Of a stretch of 64,000 bases of DNA, positions 1 to 7,954 are shown piece after piece. The DNA comes from Thalassobium sp. R2A62 (GTDB lineage Bacteria; Pseudomonadota; Alphaproteobacteria; Rhodobacterales; Rhodobacteraceae): the NCBI RefSeq assembly GCF_000161835.1, contig NZ_GG697169.2:2732575-2796574 (forward strand), in the 5' to 3' direction. The notes beneath the pieces are model-generated. The model was not told the origin of the DNA. It saw nothing but the letters and a program-made list of their open reading frames with translations, and did not search any database. A program made the translations under genes and the position numbers. Position 1 is the first letter of the stretch, and each line of letters opens with the position of its first letter.

Positions 1-308
1 TCAAGCTCGAGGAGGTGCGCGAAGCGCTCACCACCATCGGCGTGAAAGGCATGATGGTCACAGAAATCAAAGGCTTTGGCGCACAGTCAGGCCACACCGA
101 GATCTATCGCGGCGCAGAATACGCAGTGAACTTTGTCCCCAAAGTGAAACTCGAAATCGTCGTGGTCGACAGCATGGCTGACCAAGTCGTGTCGACTATC
201 GCAACAACAGCCAAGACCGACAAAATCGGCGACGGCAAAATCTTTACGCTTGATGTCCAAGGCGCAATGCGCGTCCGCACAGGCGAAACTGGCGACGACG
301 CCGTCTAA
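1..308 (+). CDS. glnK: Nitrogen regulatory protein P-II (GlnK), 5'-truncated by the window edge
   Basis: P-II trimeric signal protein that senses 2-oxoglutarate and ATP/ADP and controls the AmtB channel. The open frame is already coding at base 3 (KLEEVREAL...), so 101 residues are visible and about 11 N-terminal residues lie outside the window, judged from the usual 112 aa. The T-loop RGAEY motif is intact; its Tyr would be Tyr51, the uridylylation site. The gene lies 22 nt upstream of amtB in the same direction, the standard glnK-amtB arrangement, which favours GlnK over GlnB. Family assignment is firm; the GlnK name rests on context. Confidence 0.95.
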   Translation, partial: KLEEVREALTTIGVKGMMVTEIKGFGAQSGHTEIYRGAEYAVNFVPKVKLEIVVVDSMADQVVSTIATTAKTDKIGDGKIFTLDVQGAMRVRTGETGDDAV

Positions 309-330
309 GCGCAGATCAGAGGAAACGAAT

Positions 331-1674
331 ATGAAACTGACAAAACTTCTTTTGACAACAGCGGCCCTGGGCACTGCCCCCGCTGCTGTTATGGCGCAAG
401 AGGCAGGCGTTAACGCCTCGACCGACAGCGTCTTTATTTTCAACTCGCTCTTGTTCCTGATGGGCGGTTTCTTGGTGTTCTGGATGGCCGCTGGCTTTAC
501 CATGCTCGAGGCTGGCCTCGTACGCAGCAAGAACGTGACCATGCAGCTGACCAAAAACATGGGTCTCTTTTCGCTCGCAGCGATTGCCTACTATTTGATC
601 GGCTATAACCTGATGTACCCACTGGGTAGCTGGTCGATCGGTACAGACGAGACAGGCGGATACCTCGGTATTCTCTTTGCTCCTGCTGTTCTCGAGGCGG
701 TTGGCATCGGTGCTGCAGAAGCAGACGACTATAGCTATGCAGCCACCGGTTCGGACTTCTTCTTTCAGTTGATGTTCTGTGCGGCGACAGCCTCCATCGT
801 GTCCGGCTGCTTGGCCGAGCGCGTCAAACTGTGGCCCTTCCTGATCTTTGTCGCGATCCTGACAGGCATCATCTACCCAATCCAAGCATCTTGGAAATGG
901 GGCGGCGGCTTCCTCGACAGCCAATACGGCTTCCTCGACTTTGCTGGCTCGACAGTCGTGCACTCGGTCGGTGGTTGGGCGGCTCTTGCTGGTGCTCTGA
1001 TCCTCGGTCCACGTATCGGCAAATACAAAGACGGCCGCACGATCCCAATGATGGGTTCCAACCTGCCGCTTGCCACACTGGGTACATTCATCCTGTGGAT
1101 GGGCTGGTTTGGCTTTAACGGTGGCTCGCAGCTCGCAATGGGCACAGTGGGTGATGTTGCTGACATCTCGCGGATCTTCTCGAACACAAACGCCGCAGCA
1201 TGCGGTGGCGCGTTCACAGCACTGATCCTGACACAGCTTCTCTACAAAAAGCCTGACCTCACCATGATCCTCAACGGCGCACTTGCTGGTCTGGTTGCCA
1301 TCACAGCCGAGCCGCTGACACCATCCTTGGGTGCAGCAACTCTGATCGGTGCCGTCGGTGGTTTGATCGTGGTCTTCACAGTTCCAATGCTCGACAAGCT
1401 GAAAATCGACGACGTTGTTGGCGCGATCCCGGTACACCTCTTTGCAGGTATCTGGGGCACACTCGCAGTCTTGCTGACAAACGGCGACGCAACCCTGATG
1501 GGTCAGCTGATGCCAATCATCATCGTCGGTGTCTTCACCTTCGTGGTCAGCGGTATCGTCTGGTATGTGCTCAAAGCAGTAACAGGCATCCGCGTCTCCG
1601 AAGAGGCAGAAATCGAAGGTCTCGATACTGCCGAACTGGGAATGGAAGCCTACCCCGAGTTTACACGCGGCTAA
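331..1674 (+). CDS. amtB: Ammonium transporter AmtB
   Basis: Inner-membrane ammonia channel of the Amt/Mep/Rh family, 447 aa. The ATG at 331 follows GAGG and opens a cleavable signal peptide (hydrophobic run ending in VMAQ around residue 22), as usual for AmtB. About eleven membrane segments follow. The two pore histidines are visible at H211 (VVHSVGG) and H369 (IPVHLFAG). Upstream in-frame starts would lie inside glnK and add a non-conserved extension. Co-transcription with glnK is expected; the P-II trimer plugs the channel under nitrogen excess. A strong terminator follows the gene. Confidence 0.96.
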   Translation: MKLTKLLLTTAALGTAPAAVMAQEAGVNASTDSVFIFNSLLFLMGGFLVFWMAAGFTMLEAGLVRSKNVTMQLTKNMGLFSLAAIAYYLIGYNLMYPLGSWSIGTDETGGYLGILFAPAVLEAVGIGAAEADDYSYAATGSDFFFQLMFCAATASIVSGCLAERVKLWPFLIFVAILTGIIYPIQASWKWGGGFLDSQYGFLDFAGSTVVHSVGGWAALAGALILGPRIGKYKDGRTIPMMGSNLPLATLGTFILWMGWFGFNGGSQLAMGTVGDVADISRIFSNTNAAACGGAFTALILTQLLYKKPDLTMILNGALAGLVAITAEPLTPSLGAATLIGAVGGLIVVFTVPMLDKLKIDDVVGAIPVHLFAGIWGTLAVLLTNGDATLMGQLMPIIIVGVFTFVVSGIVWYVLKAVTGIRVSEEAEIEGLDTAELGMEAYPEFTRG

Positions 1675-1698
1675 CGTCTTCCAGAGCTGCAACAAAAG

Positions 1699-1728
1699 AA
1701 GGCCCGATGTTTGCATCGGGCCTTTTTT
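1699..1728 (+). terminator. Rho-independent terminator of glnK-amtB
   Basis: Perfect 9-bp stem GGCCCGATG / CATCGGGCC (1701-1709 and 1714-1722) with a TTTG loop and a run of six T. It begins 27 nt after the amtB stop. Confidence 0.92.
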
Positions 1729-1752
1729 ATGTCTGTCGACGTGTGGGTCTCA

Positions 1753-1793
1753 CAAAAGAAAAGAGCGCCCAACCCAACGGTCGGACGCTCTTT
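1753..1793 (-). terminator. Rho-independent terminator of the aminotransferase gene
   Basis: Inverted repeat AAAGAGCG (1760-1767) / CGCTCTTT (1786-1793), extended by two further G-C pairs after one mismatch. On the minus strand it is followed by a TTTTCTTTT tract. It sits 23 nt past the stop of the minus-strand aminotransferase gene. Confidence 0.8.
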
Positions 1794-1815
1794 GTTCAGC
1801 TCATAGGTCTTAATC

Positions 1816-3000
1816 TTAGATCTTTGCACCTGCTATCGCGGCCGCCAGAACGGGCACAGTTTGCGCGTTTAGACCTGCAATGTTGATGCGGCTGTCGCCC
1901 ACCATATAGACCGCGTGATCGTCGCGCAGTTGCTCGACAATCTCGGGGCTCAGACCCAGACGCGAGAACATCCCGCGGTGCACAGCAAGGAAATCAAACC
2001 GGTCTGAATTGGTCAGGCGGCGTAGCTCGTCGGCCAATTGTGTCCGCAGATCCAGCATCCCTTGGCGCGTGGCCTCTAGCTCGGACAACCACGCGCTGCG
2101 CAGCTCTGCGTCTTCGAGGATCGTAGTCACAACGCGCGCGCCGTGATCAGGCGGAAAGCTAAAGTTCTGACGGTTCAAATAGGCCAAGGTTGCCTGCGCA
2201 CGGTCCTTGGTTCCCGCATCCCGCGCGATGGCAAACAGGATGCCTGTGCGTTCGCGGTAGATGCCAAAGTTCTTAGAGCAGCTTGCCGCGATCAGCACTT
2301 CGTCGATCTCGGATGCATAAACGCGCGTTGCCGCTGCGTCATCGTTCAAGCCATCGCCAAACCCTTGGTAGGCGATATCGACCAGCGCAGTTGCGCCTGT
2401 CGTTTTGACGATGCTGGCCACTTTGCAGACCTGCTCGAGGGTCAGGTTTGCACCTGTTGGATTGTGGCAGCAGCCGTGCAGCAACACCAGATCACCACGT
2501 TTCGCCTGTTTCAGGTCGGCGCACATGCCGTCGAAATCTACGCCGCCCGTCGCTTCGTCGAAATACCGGTAGTCGGCGACGTTCATGCCCAGATACTTGG
2601 CAATCGACGGGTGGTTTGGCCACGTGGGGTTCGACATCCAGATTGTTGCATCGGGGCTGGCCATCTTGACCAGCTCAAACGCCTGACGAATAGCACCAGT
2701 GCCGCCCGGTGTCGCCGCATGGGCGATCTGTTCGCGCGCAACCGCATCGCCAAGGATCAGCTCGACCATCACATCGGCAAAGGCAGGGTCGCCCGTCAGG
2801 CCGACATAGCTCTTGCTCTCTTGGGTCTGCACCAAACGCGCCTCGGCGGTTTTCACTGCACCCATCACAGGTGTGATGCCTTGGGCGTTCTTGTAGACGC
2901 CAACACCTAGATCAATTTTGCTGTCGCGCGGGTCCGCACGATACAGCGCCATCAGCGCCAGAATTTTATCTTTGGGTTGGTCTTGTAGAGCCTCGAACAT
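1816..3000 (-). CDS. Aromatic/aspartate aminotransferase (class I, PLP-dependent)
   Basis: 394-aa fold-type I aminotransferase of the AspAT/TyrB subfamily, interconverting aspartate or aromatic amino acids and their 2-oxo acids. The start MFEALQDQPKDKI is typical of the family and has AGGAG 7 nt upstream; further upstream in-frame starts would overlap sseA. The PLP lysine is visible as K243 in CSKNFGIYRER, and the GVGVYKN and NPTGAN motifs are present. The ATG overlaps the stop of the upstream sulfurtransferase by one base (TGATG), so the two are translationally coupled. Whether aspartate or aromatic substrates are preferred cannot be read from the sequence. Confidence 0.92.
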   Translation of the reverse strand: MFEALQDQPKDKILALMALYRADPRDSKIDLGVGVYKNAQGITPVMGAVKTAEARLVQTQESKSYVGLTGDPAFADVMVELILGDAVAREQIAHAATPGGTGAIRQAFELVKMASPDATIWMSNPTWPNHPSIAKYLGMNVADYRYFDEATGGVDFDGMCADLKQAKRGDLVLLHGCCHNPTGANLTLEQVCKVASIVKTTGATALVDIAYQGFGDGLNDDAAATRVYASEIDEVLIAASCSKNFGIYRERTGILFAIARDAGTKDRAQATLAYLNRQNFSFPPDHGARVVTTILEDAELRSAWLSELEATRQGMLDLRTQLADELRRLTNSDRFDFLAVHRGMFSRLGLSPEIVEQLRDDHAVYMVGDSRINIAGLNAQTVPVLAAAIAGAKI

Positions 3001-3854
3001 CAGGTGTCTCCTGTTGCAATTGGAAGATCGGAAAACATGCCCCACTCGGACCATGATCCATCGTAAACAGCCACATCGTCGCGGCCCAACCGGTGCAGCG
3101 CGAGGGAGAGAATACAGGCGGTCACACCTGACCCGCAGGTGGTGATCATTGGGCGGTCCATCGCGACACCTGCCGCTTTGAACACAGCCGCCAGACCGTC
3201 CACGTCTTTCATCGTGCCATCCGCGTTCAACAGGTCTTTGAAGAACACGTTCTTGGATCCGGGAATACGACCCGACCGCATGTTGGGGCGCGGGTCTGGC
3301 ACTTCGCCGCGGAACCGCTCGCCTGCGCGGGCGTCGATGATTTCGGCTTCGTTCAACTTGGACGCACGGGCCACTTGGGTCACATCACGCACCAGCTGGT
3401 TTTGGACCTGGACTGTCATGTGACGGTCGCGGATCACGGGTGGCAAATCTTCGGTTGGACGTCCCTCGGCAACCCACTTGGGCTTGCCCCCATCCAGCAC
3501 TGCAATGTCGCGCTTGCCCATCAGACGGAGCAACCACCACACGCGCGCGGCCGAGAACAGCCCGTTGGTGTCATAGACGACGATCTGATGTCCGTCGCCA
3601 ATGCCCATCGCCCGCATCCGGCTCATGAATTTCTCAACCGGTGGGACCATATGCGGTAACGCGCTGCGGTGATCGCTGATTTCGTCGATGTCAAAGAACC
3701 GCGCGCCGGGCAGGTGACCTGCCTCGTATTCAGCAGCAGCATTGCGGCCGGCGTCTGGCATGTGCCAGCTGGCGTCGATGATCCGCAGATCGGGTTCTTT
3801 TAGGTGCTGGGCCAACCACTCGGTCGACACCAGTGTCTGTGGATCATCCGTCAT
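3000..3854 (-). CDS. sseA: 3-mercaptopyruvate/thiosulfate sulfurtransferase
   Basis: 284-aa protein with two rhodanese domains. The C-terminal one carries the active-site loop CGSGVTA (Cys240), the signature of mercaptopyruvate sulfurtransferases. The first domain, with GHLPGARFFDID near residue 50, is non-catalytic as in the family. The ATG at 3854 has GGAGG upstream; the longer open frame to 3965 adds a low-complexity extension without a ribosome site. Its stop overlaps the aminotransferase ATG. Pairing with a transaminase makes sense, since 3-mercaptopyruvate comes from cysteine transamination; that link is inference. Confidence 0.93.
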   Translation of the reverse strand: MTDDPQTLVSTEWLAQHLKEPDLRIIDASWHMPDAGRNAAAEYEAGHLPGARFFDIDEISDHRSALPHMVPPVEKFMSRMRAMGIGDGHQIVVYDTNGLFSAARVWWLLRLMGKRDIAVLDGGKPKWVAEGRPTEDLPPVIRDRHMTVQVQNQLVRDVTQVARASKLNEAEIIDARAGERFRGEVPDPRPNMRSGRIPGSKNVFFKDLLNADGTMKDVDGLAAVFKAAGVAMDRPMITTCGSGVTACILSLALHRLGRDDVAVYDGSWSEWGMFSDLPIATGDT

Positions 3855-3927
3855 GGCGCGGGCCTCCTGTCCAATGCTCAACCCCCTAGCGTCCTGCGCT
3901 ACATCTGGCAAGCCTTGCGGCACAGAC

Positions 3928-3960
3928 AAACGGGGCCCCTGACCACTGTCAGACGCCCCG
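3928..3960 (-). terminator. Possible terminator hairpin after the glycine-rich gene
   Basis: CGGGGC (3931-3936) pairs with GCCCCG (3955-3960), and CTGAC/GTCAG (3939-3943/3948-3952) pairs inside it. On the minus strand only TTTG follows, so the U-tract is weak. It lies between the glycine-rich gene stop (3996) and sseA. Confidence 0.45.
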
Positions 3961-3995
3961 CTCAATTCGACAAACTCCGTGGGGTTCGAATTCGA

Positions 3996-4289
3996 TTACT
4001 TGGCCATCATGTTCTTGACGACACCGATGATTGCCATCAGGCCACCACCGCCGACGAGACCGCCAGCACCTTGGCTGATGATCGAACCGATATCGAGACC
4101 TGCGGCCTCTGCACCGCCTGCAACCGCACCTGGGTCCACACCGAGGTTCGCGAGGATTGCGCCACCAGCACCACCACCGACGATACCAGCAATCGAGTTG
4201 CCCAGCATGCCAAGGTTAAGGTTCTTCAAAAGGCCGCCAGCTACGTTGCCGCCAACCGCACCCGAAATCAGGCTGATAATGAGTTCCAT
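3996..4289 (-). CDS. Glycine-rich small protein of unknown function
   Basis: 97-aa protein, very rich in Gly, Ala and Ile, with repeated GxxGG stretches (GIVGGGAGGAI, GAGGLVGGGG) reminiscent of glycine-zipper membrane segments. There is no signal-peptide cleavage site. The ATG at 4289 is preceded by GGAAGGAA. It is transcribed alone, with a promoter-like sequence about 50 nt upstream and a weak hairpin downstream. I do not recognise a named family; an inner-membrane or oligomer-forming role is only suggested by composition. Confidence 0.75.
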   Translation of the reverse strand: MELIISLISGAVGGNVAGGLLKNLNLGMLGNSIAGIVGGGAGGAILANLGVDPGAVAGGAEAAGLDIGSIISQGAGGLVGGGGLMAIIGVVKNMMAK

Positions 4290-4336
4290 GTTCTATTCCT
4301 TCCCATCGGTCATTCTAAAGCACCGGGCTACGACCA

Positions 4337-4364
4337 ACAGTATCCGGTTTACTCTATCTAACAA
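4337..4364 (-). promoter_or_regulatory. Candidate sigma-70 promoter for the glycine-rich gene
   Basis: On the minus strand TTGTTA (4359-4364) and TACTGT (4337-4342) are separated by 16 nt. The -10 lies about 48 nt before the ATG at 4289. Pattern match only. Confidence 0.35.
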
Positions 4365-4701
4365 TATATGGTGTCACCTGACGAGAGGGAGAAACCGAGC
4401 GCCGTTCCCCCTATTGGCCATGGTCACCGCAATCTCTTTATAACCTATTGAAATGTATGTTGAATATTGGATCATACGCGTTCTGAATCTGCCGGATTCC
4501 GCAATCAAAACACGAATGGTTTGGTGATTGTTAGGATGGCGCCCATTCCTGAACTGGCGTGATCCGGTGGTTGGGGTCCGGTTTTGGTGCCAGCAGATCC
4601 TCACGTTTTCGCGAGACGGTTGCGCGCGCGACGGATGTTGACCACCGTCGCAGCAAGGGCGGAAACCCAGATCGCCTACACCGTCATCAGAGCAGGTTTA
4701 G
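4365..4701. other. Intergenic region without a recognisable gene
   Basis: Noncoding gap between the divergent glycine-rich gene and the thioredoxin-like gene. The left part is AT-richer than its surroundings. Only short imperfect inverted repeats are visible, such as GAATC-TGCCG-GATTC near 4485-4500. A 76-codon minus-strand open frame here (4374-4604) has no ribosome site and atypical composition. Promoters for both flanking genes must lie in or near this stretch. Confidence 0.5.
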
Positions 4702-5196
4702 ATGAAGAAGCAACGCAAACGCAGTCCGCAGAAATCTAGACATGGTACAGCAGCGGCGCCTGCGAAACAGCCCAACCCGATGTCGCGACGCGATATGATG
4801 CGCTGGATCAAGTCCGGCGCAATCGCGGTGCCGATTCTGGGTATTGCTGGTTACTTTGGTGCGACGTCAGTACAGGCACGGATGGCCGAGGCTGACCTCA
4901 GCCGCGTTGGCAATGGCCGCCCGTCCATCGTTCAAATCCACGATCCACAGTGCAATCAATGTCAGGTGCTTCAGGGTCAAACCCGTCGCATCTTGCGTGG
5001 CTTTGATGACGAGACGTTTGACTACATGGTGGCCAACATCAAAACCCAATCAGGTGTCGAGTTTGCCGCGCGCTACGGCGTCAACCACGTGACCCTTGTT
5101 CTGTTTGATGCCTCTGGGGATGTGTCGCGGATCATTCGTGGGCCGGTTCAGTCGAACCTTCTCAAGGTACAAGAGACAAGCCACATCAACGGATAG
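4702..5196 (+). CDS. Membrane-anchored or exported thioredoxin-like protein
   Basis: 164 aa. A basic N-terminus (KKQRKRSPQK) is followed at residues 27-60 by SRRDMMRWIKSG and a hydrophobic stretch ending VQARMA. This looks like a Tat-type signal or a single membrane anchor. The rest resembles a thioredoxin fold with a CNQC motif (DPQCNQCQVL, around residue 80) in the redox-active position, but without the usual W-C-G-P context. ATG 4702 has only a modest ribosome site; an internal ATG at 4780 would give a start just before the twin-arginine motif. Substrate unknown. Confidence 0.75.
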   Translation: MKKQRKRSPQKSRHGTAAAPAKQPNPMSRRDMMRWIKSGAIAVPILGIAGYFGATSVQARMAEADLSRVGNGRPSIVQIHDPQCNQCQVLQGQTRRILRGFDDETFDYMVANIKTQSGVEFAARYGVNHVTLVLFDASGDVSRIIRGPVQSNLLKVQETSHING

Positions 5197-5199
5197 CCG

Positions 5200-5676
5200 T
5201 CACTCGCCGTGCTTGAGAAGCCGTTGTTTCTGGCGACCCCAGTCACGCTTGGCCGACGTCTCGCGCTTGTCGTGGTTCTTCTTACCCTTGGCGGTGCCGA
5301 TTTTCACTTTCACCAGACCCTTGTGGTTAAAGTACATAACCAGCGGGACCAACGTCATCCCTTCGCGCTGCGTCGCATTCCACAACCGTGCAACTTCACG
5401 CTTGCTCACCAACAGCTTGCGCTTGCGCCGCTCTTCGTGGCCAAACATGGCGCGGGTGTAGGGCGCGATATAGGCATTGGTTAGAAACAACTCACCATCC
5501 TCTACAGCGGCATAGCTATCGGCAATATTCGACTGCCCCGTGCGAAGCGATTTCACCTCTGAGCCCATCAAGACGATCCCGCACTCGATGTCATCCTCGA
5601 TGGCATAATCAAAGCGCGCGCGCCGGTTCTCGGCGATCACTTTGTAGTTGGGGTCAGTGTTGGGTTTCTTAGCCAT
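5200..5676 (-). CDS. smpB: SsrA-binding protein SmpB
   Basis: 158 aa, full length. SmpB binds tmRNA and delivers it to stalled ribosomes for trans-translation. Family features are present: NRRARFDY near the start, the [10 protein letters not shown] motif, the NAYI segment, and the basic C-terminal tail [17 protein letters not shown] that inserts into the mRNA channel. The gene converges on the thioredoxin-like gene with only a 3-nt gap. tmRNA itself is not in this window. Confidence 0.97.
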   Translation of the reverse strand: MAKKPNTDPNYKVIAENRRARFDYAIEDDIECGIVLMGSEVKSLRTGQSNIADSYAAVEDGELFLTNAYIAPYTRAMFGHEERRKRKLLVSKREVARLWNATQREGMTLVPLVMYFNHKGLVKVKIGTAKGKKNHDKRETSAKRDWGRQKQRLLKHGE

Positions 5677-5715
5677 CCCCGCGATATAGGCGGGCTGGGC
5701 AGGCTTGCCAACACC

Positions 5716-6591
5716 TTAGCGTGCTGCCGCCTCGCGCACGACCCAATCGACAAAGGTTTTGATCCGCCCTTCCGGTGGCTGCATGGTCACCACGTGATAG
5801 CGCAGCGCGGTCTCGCGATCCTCGCAATAAATCGCCAAACGACCGCTCTCTACATCCTGCTCGACCAAGGCTCTTGCCTGAACACACAACCCGTACCCCG
5901 ACCGCACAGCCGAAATCACCAGCTGGTTGGTCTCTAGCCTTGTATAGGGGGTGTCATCACCAACCAGCCCCATGTCGCGCGCCCAATACCAATACTCGGA
6001 CCTACCCGCCTCGAAAAACCACGGCTTGCGCCGCTGCTTGGCTTCGCTGGCGCGCAGTGATCCGTCAAACAGGGACGGTCGCCCCACCACAACAAACGAC
6101 GGCGTCGTCAGCGGCGACACATGCACGCCCGACCAATCCCCGTCGCCATAGCGCAGCGCCACATCCACGCGGTCGCTGCGTAAATCAACAACCGTGCGCG
6201 ACGGTATAATCGACAGGGCAATTTTGGGATGCGCGGCCCAAAACGACCCCAGCCGTGGCATCAACCAGTTTTCTGCGAACGTCGGCGTCACGGATAACGT
6301 CAGAGGGCGTGCCTCGTCGCGCTCGGCCATCTGGGCAATCGTGTCGGCGATTGTGCCGAATCCTTCGCTTAACCCCCGCGCCAGTTGTACCCCTTCGGAC
6401 GTCAAACCGATCCCGCGCCCGCGCCGTTCGATCAATGCGAGACCGAAACGTGCCTCTAGGGTGCGCACATGTTGCGACACTGCTGCGTGGGTCACATTTA
6501 GGGCCTTCGCAGCACCACTCAAACTTTCATATCGTGCACAGGCTTCAAACGCCCGCAGCGCAGATAGAGAAGGTATATGACGCCAATCCAT
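5716..6591 (-). CDS. LysR-family transcriptional regulator (GcvA-like)
   Basis: 291 aa. The winged HTH spans about residues 6-65 (LSALRAFEACARYESLSGAAKAL, VSQHVRTLE), followed by a substrate-binding domain. The sequence IPSLSALRAFEAC is typical of the GcvA subgroup. Translation starts only 9 nt from a 17-bp palindrome (6600-6616), consistent with autoregulation. The divergent neighbour is a 54-aa protein and therefore a candidate target. The effector cannot be inferred. Confidence 0.9.
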   Translation of the reverse strand: MDWRHIPSLSALRAFEACARYESLSGAAKALNVTHAAVSQHVRTLEARFGLALIERRGRGIGLTSEGVQLARGLSEGFGTIADTIAQMAERDEARPLTLSVTPTFAENWLMPRLGSFWAAHPKIALSIIPSRTVVDLRSDRVDVALRYGDGDWSGVHVSPLTTPSFVVVGRPSLFDGSLRASEAKQRRKPWFFEAGRSEYWYWARDMGLVGDDTPYTRLETNQLVISAVRSGYGLCVQARALVEQDVESGRLAIYCEDRETALRYHVVTMQPPEGRIKTFVDWVVREAAAR

Positions 6592-6599
6592 ATCTCATG

Positions 6600-6616
6600 T
6601 GTAAGTTATACTTACA
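6600..6616. promoter_or_regulatory. Palindromic LysR-type operator candidate
   Basis: TGTAAGT-TAT-ACTTACA, a perfect 7-3-7 inverted repeat containing T-N11-A (T6602/A6614), the LysR box pattern. It lies between the divergent LysR gene and the 54-aa gene. Confidence 0.65.
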
Positions 6617-6701
6617 TATTGTCAATCTTCCTGACTCGGAAACACGGCCCCAGCCGTCTATCTCTAATCCCAGAGAGACACATACCAAACAGGAGACTGA
6701 C

Positions 6702-6866
6702 ATGCTGAACCTTCTTGCCCGCTCAATGATGACCGCGGCTGGTCGCAACCCCGACGCCCCAACCTCGCACGAGGAAGAGGCCCGCAAGCGCATCTTGCGC
6801 GAATACCGCCGCCAACAGGATATGAACTTCCTGCGCCACACAGACCGCTACCGCAATTTCTGGTAG
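6702..6866 (+). CDS. 54-aa hypothetical protein divergent from the LysR gene
   Basis: Short but convincing: AGGAG lies 7 nt before ATG 6702, and a strong terminator follows within 12 nt of the stop. The protein (MLNLLARSMMTAAG...) has a short hydrophobic N-terminus, then a highly charged Arg/Glu helix (EEEARKRILREYRRQQD) ending RYRNFW. No named family recognised. A longer in-frame opening upstream to 6255 would run antisense through the LysR gene and is not credible. Confidence 0.75.
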   Translation: MLNLLARSMMTAAGRNPDAPTSHEEEARKRILREYRRQQDMNFLRHTDRYRNFW

Positions 6867-6877
6867 CCCCAAAACGC

Positions 6878-6908
6878 AAAAGGGCGGCCCTAGACAGGCC
6901 GCCCTTTT
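6878..6908. terminator. Bidirectional terminator between the 54-aa gene and dapA
   Basis: Stem GGGCGGCC (6882-6889) / GGCCGCCC (6897-6904), flanked by AAAA on the left and TTTT on the right. It therefore has a U-tract on either strand and serves two convergent genes. Confidence 0.88.
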
Positions 6909-6928
6909 CTACCAATTGCCCGTAGGAC

Positions 6929-7801
6929 TTAGTTGATCAAACCGGCATGGCGCATCGCATCGCGCAGCGTAGCAGCGGTTTCTTCGGTGACAGTCACCAA
7001 CGGCAACCGAACCTCATTTTCCAACAGCCCCAGCTCGGACATCGCGTATTTCGCGCCAGCCAAGCCTGGCTCGGTAAAGATTGCTTCGTGCAGTGGCATC
7101 AAACGGTCCAGCTTTTCCAGCGCACCGGCATAGTCACCTGCCAATGTTGCCTCTTGGAACTCGGCGCATAGGCGTGGTGCGACATTTGCCGTCACCGAAA
7201 TGCATCCAACGCCGCCATGCGCGTTAAAGCCCAAGGCCGTGGCATCCTCGCCCGACAGCTGAACGAAATCCGCACCACAGGTCATACGCTGCTTTGGCAC
7301 GCGGCTTAGATCGCCTGTCGCGTCTTTGACACCGACGATCATCGGGTTCTTGGCCAAAACACCCATTGTCTCAGGCGACATATCAACGACTGACCGTCCG
7401 GGGATGTTGTAGATAACGATTGGCAAGTCACAGCTCGCGGCGGCTTCGAAATGTGCGATCAGGCCAGCCTGTGTCGGCTTGTTGTAGTAGGGCGTCACTA
7501 CCAGCGCGGCATCGGCTCCGACAGCTTTGGCCGCTGTGACCAGACGCACAGTTTCCGTCGTGTTGTTTGATCCCGCACCCGCGATGACCGGCACGCGGCC
7601 AGCGGCGGTCTCAACCACGATCCGCACCACTTCGTCGTGCTCTTCGTGGCTCAGCGTCGGGCTCTCACCGGTGGTCCCGACAGGCACCAGCCCGTGCGAT
7701 CCTTCGGCAATATGCCACTCCACCAGTTTTTTGAGCGCGTCCACATCCACCGAGCCATTCGTAAATGGCGTGACGAGAGCGGGCAAAGAGCCTTTGAACA
7801 T
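6929..7801 (-). CDS. dapA: 4-hydroxy-tetrahydrodipicolinate synthase
   Basis: 290 aa. Condenses pyruvate with aspartate semialdehyde in lysine and meso-diaminopimelate synthesis. The Schiff-base lysine is visible as K159 in GVKDATGD, with the family motifs GTTGE and YNIPGR. The start [13 protein letters not shown] at 7801 has AAGGA upstream and matches the family N-terminus; the longer frame to 7927 adds an unrelated extension. It is divergent from the lytic transglycosylase gene. Confidence 0.97.
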   Translation of the reverse strand: MFKGSLPALVTPFTNGSVDVDALKKLVEWHIAEGSHGLVPVGTTGESPTLSHEEHDEVVRIVVETAAGRVPVIAGAGSNNTTETVRLVTAAKAVGADAALVVTPYYNKPTQAGLIAHFEAAASCDLPIVIYNIPGRSVVDMSPETMGVLAKNPMIVGVKDATGDLSRVPKQRMTCGADFVQLSGEDATALGFNAHGGVGCISVTANVAPRLCAEFQEATLAGDYAGALEKLDRLMPLHEAIFTEPGLAGAKYAMSELGLLENEVRLPLVTVTEETAATLRDAMRHAGLIN

Positions 7802-7954
7802 GACGCATTCCTTTGTGTGGTGGGGGCAAGTCGCCCGCCAGTTGAAAACGACGCGGACCCTAGACGGGAACCCGCCGATTGCCAAGTTTGTGAGTTGCGA
7901 AAAACCGACAATGACATACCTTAACAACGTTGATTGGGTGAAAGGGGCCCATTG

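Noticed and set aside
316-1716. A 466-codon open frame antisense to amtB
   Set aside because: It mirrors the amtB codon pattern, is improbably rich in Cys, His and Gln, has no ribosome site, and amtB is unmistakable on the other strand.
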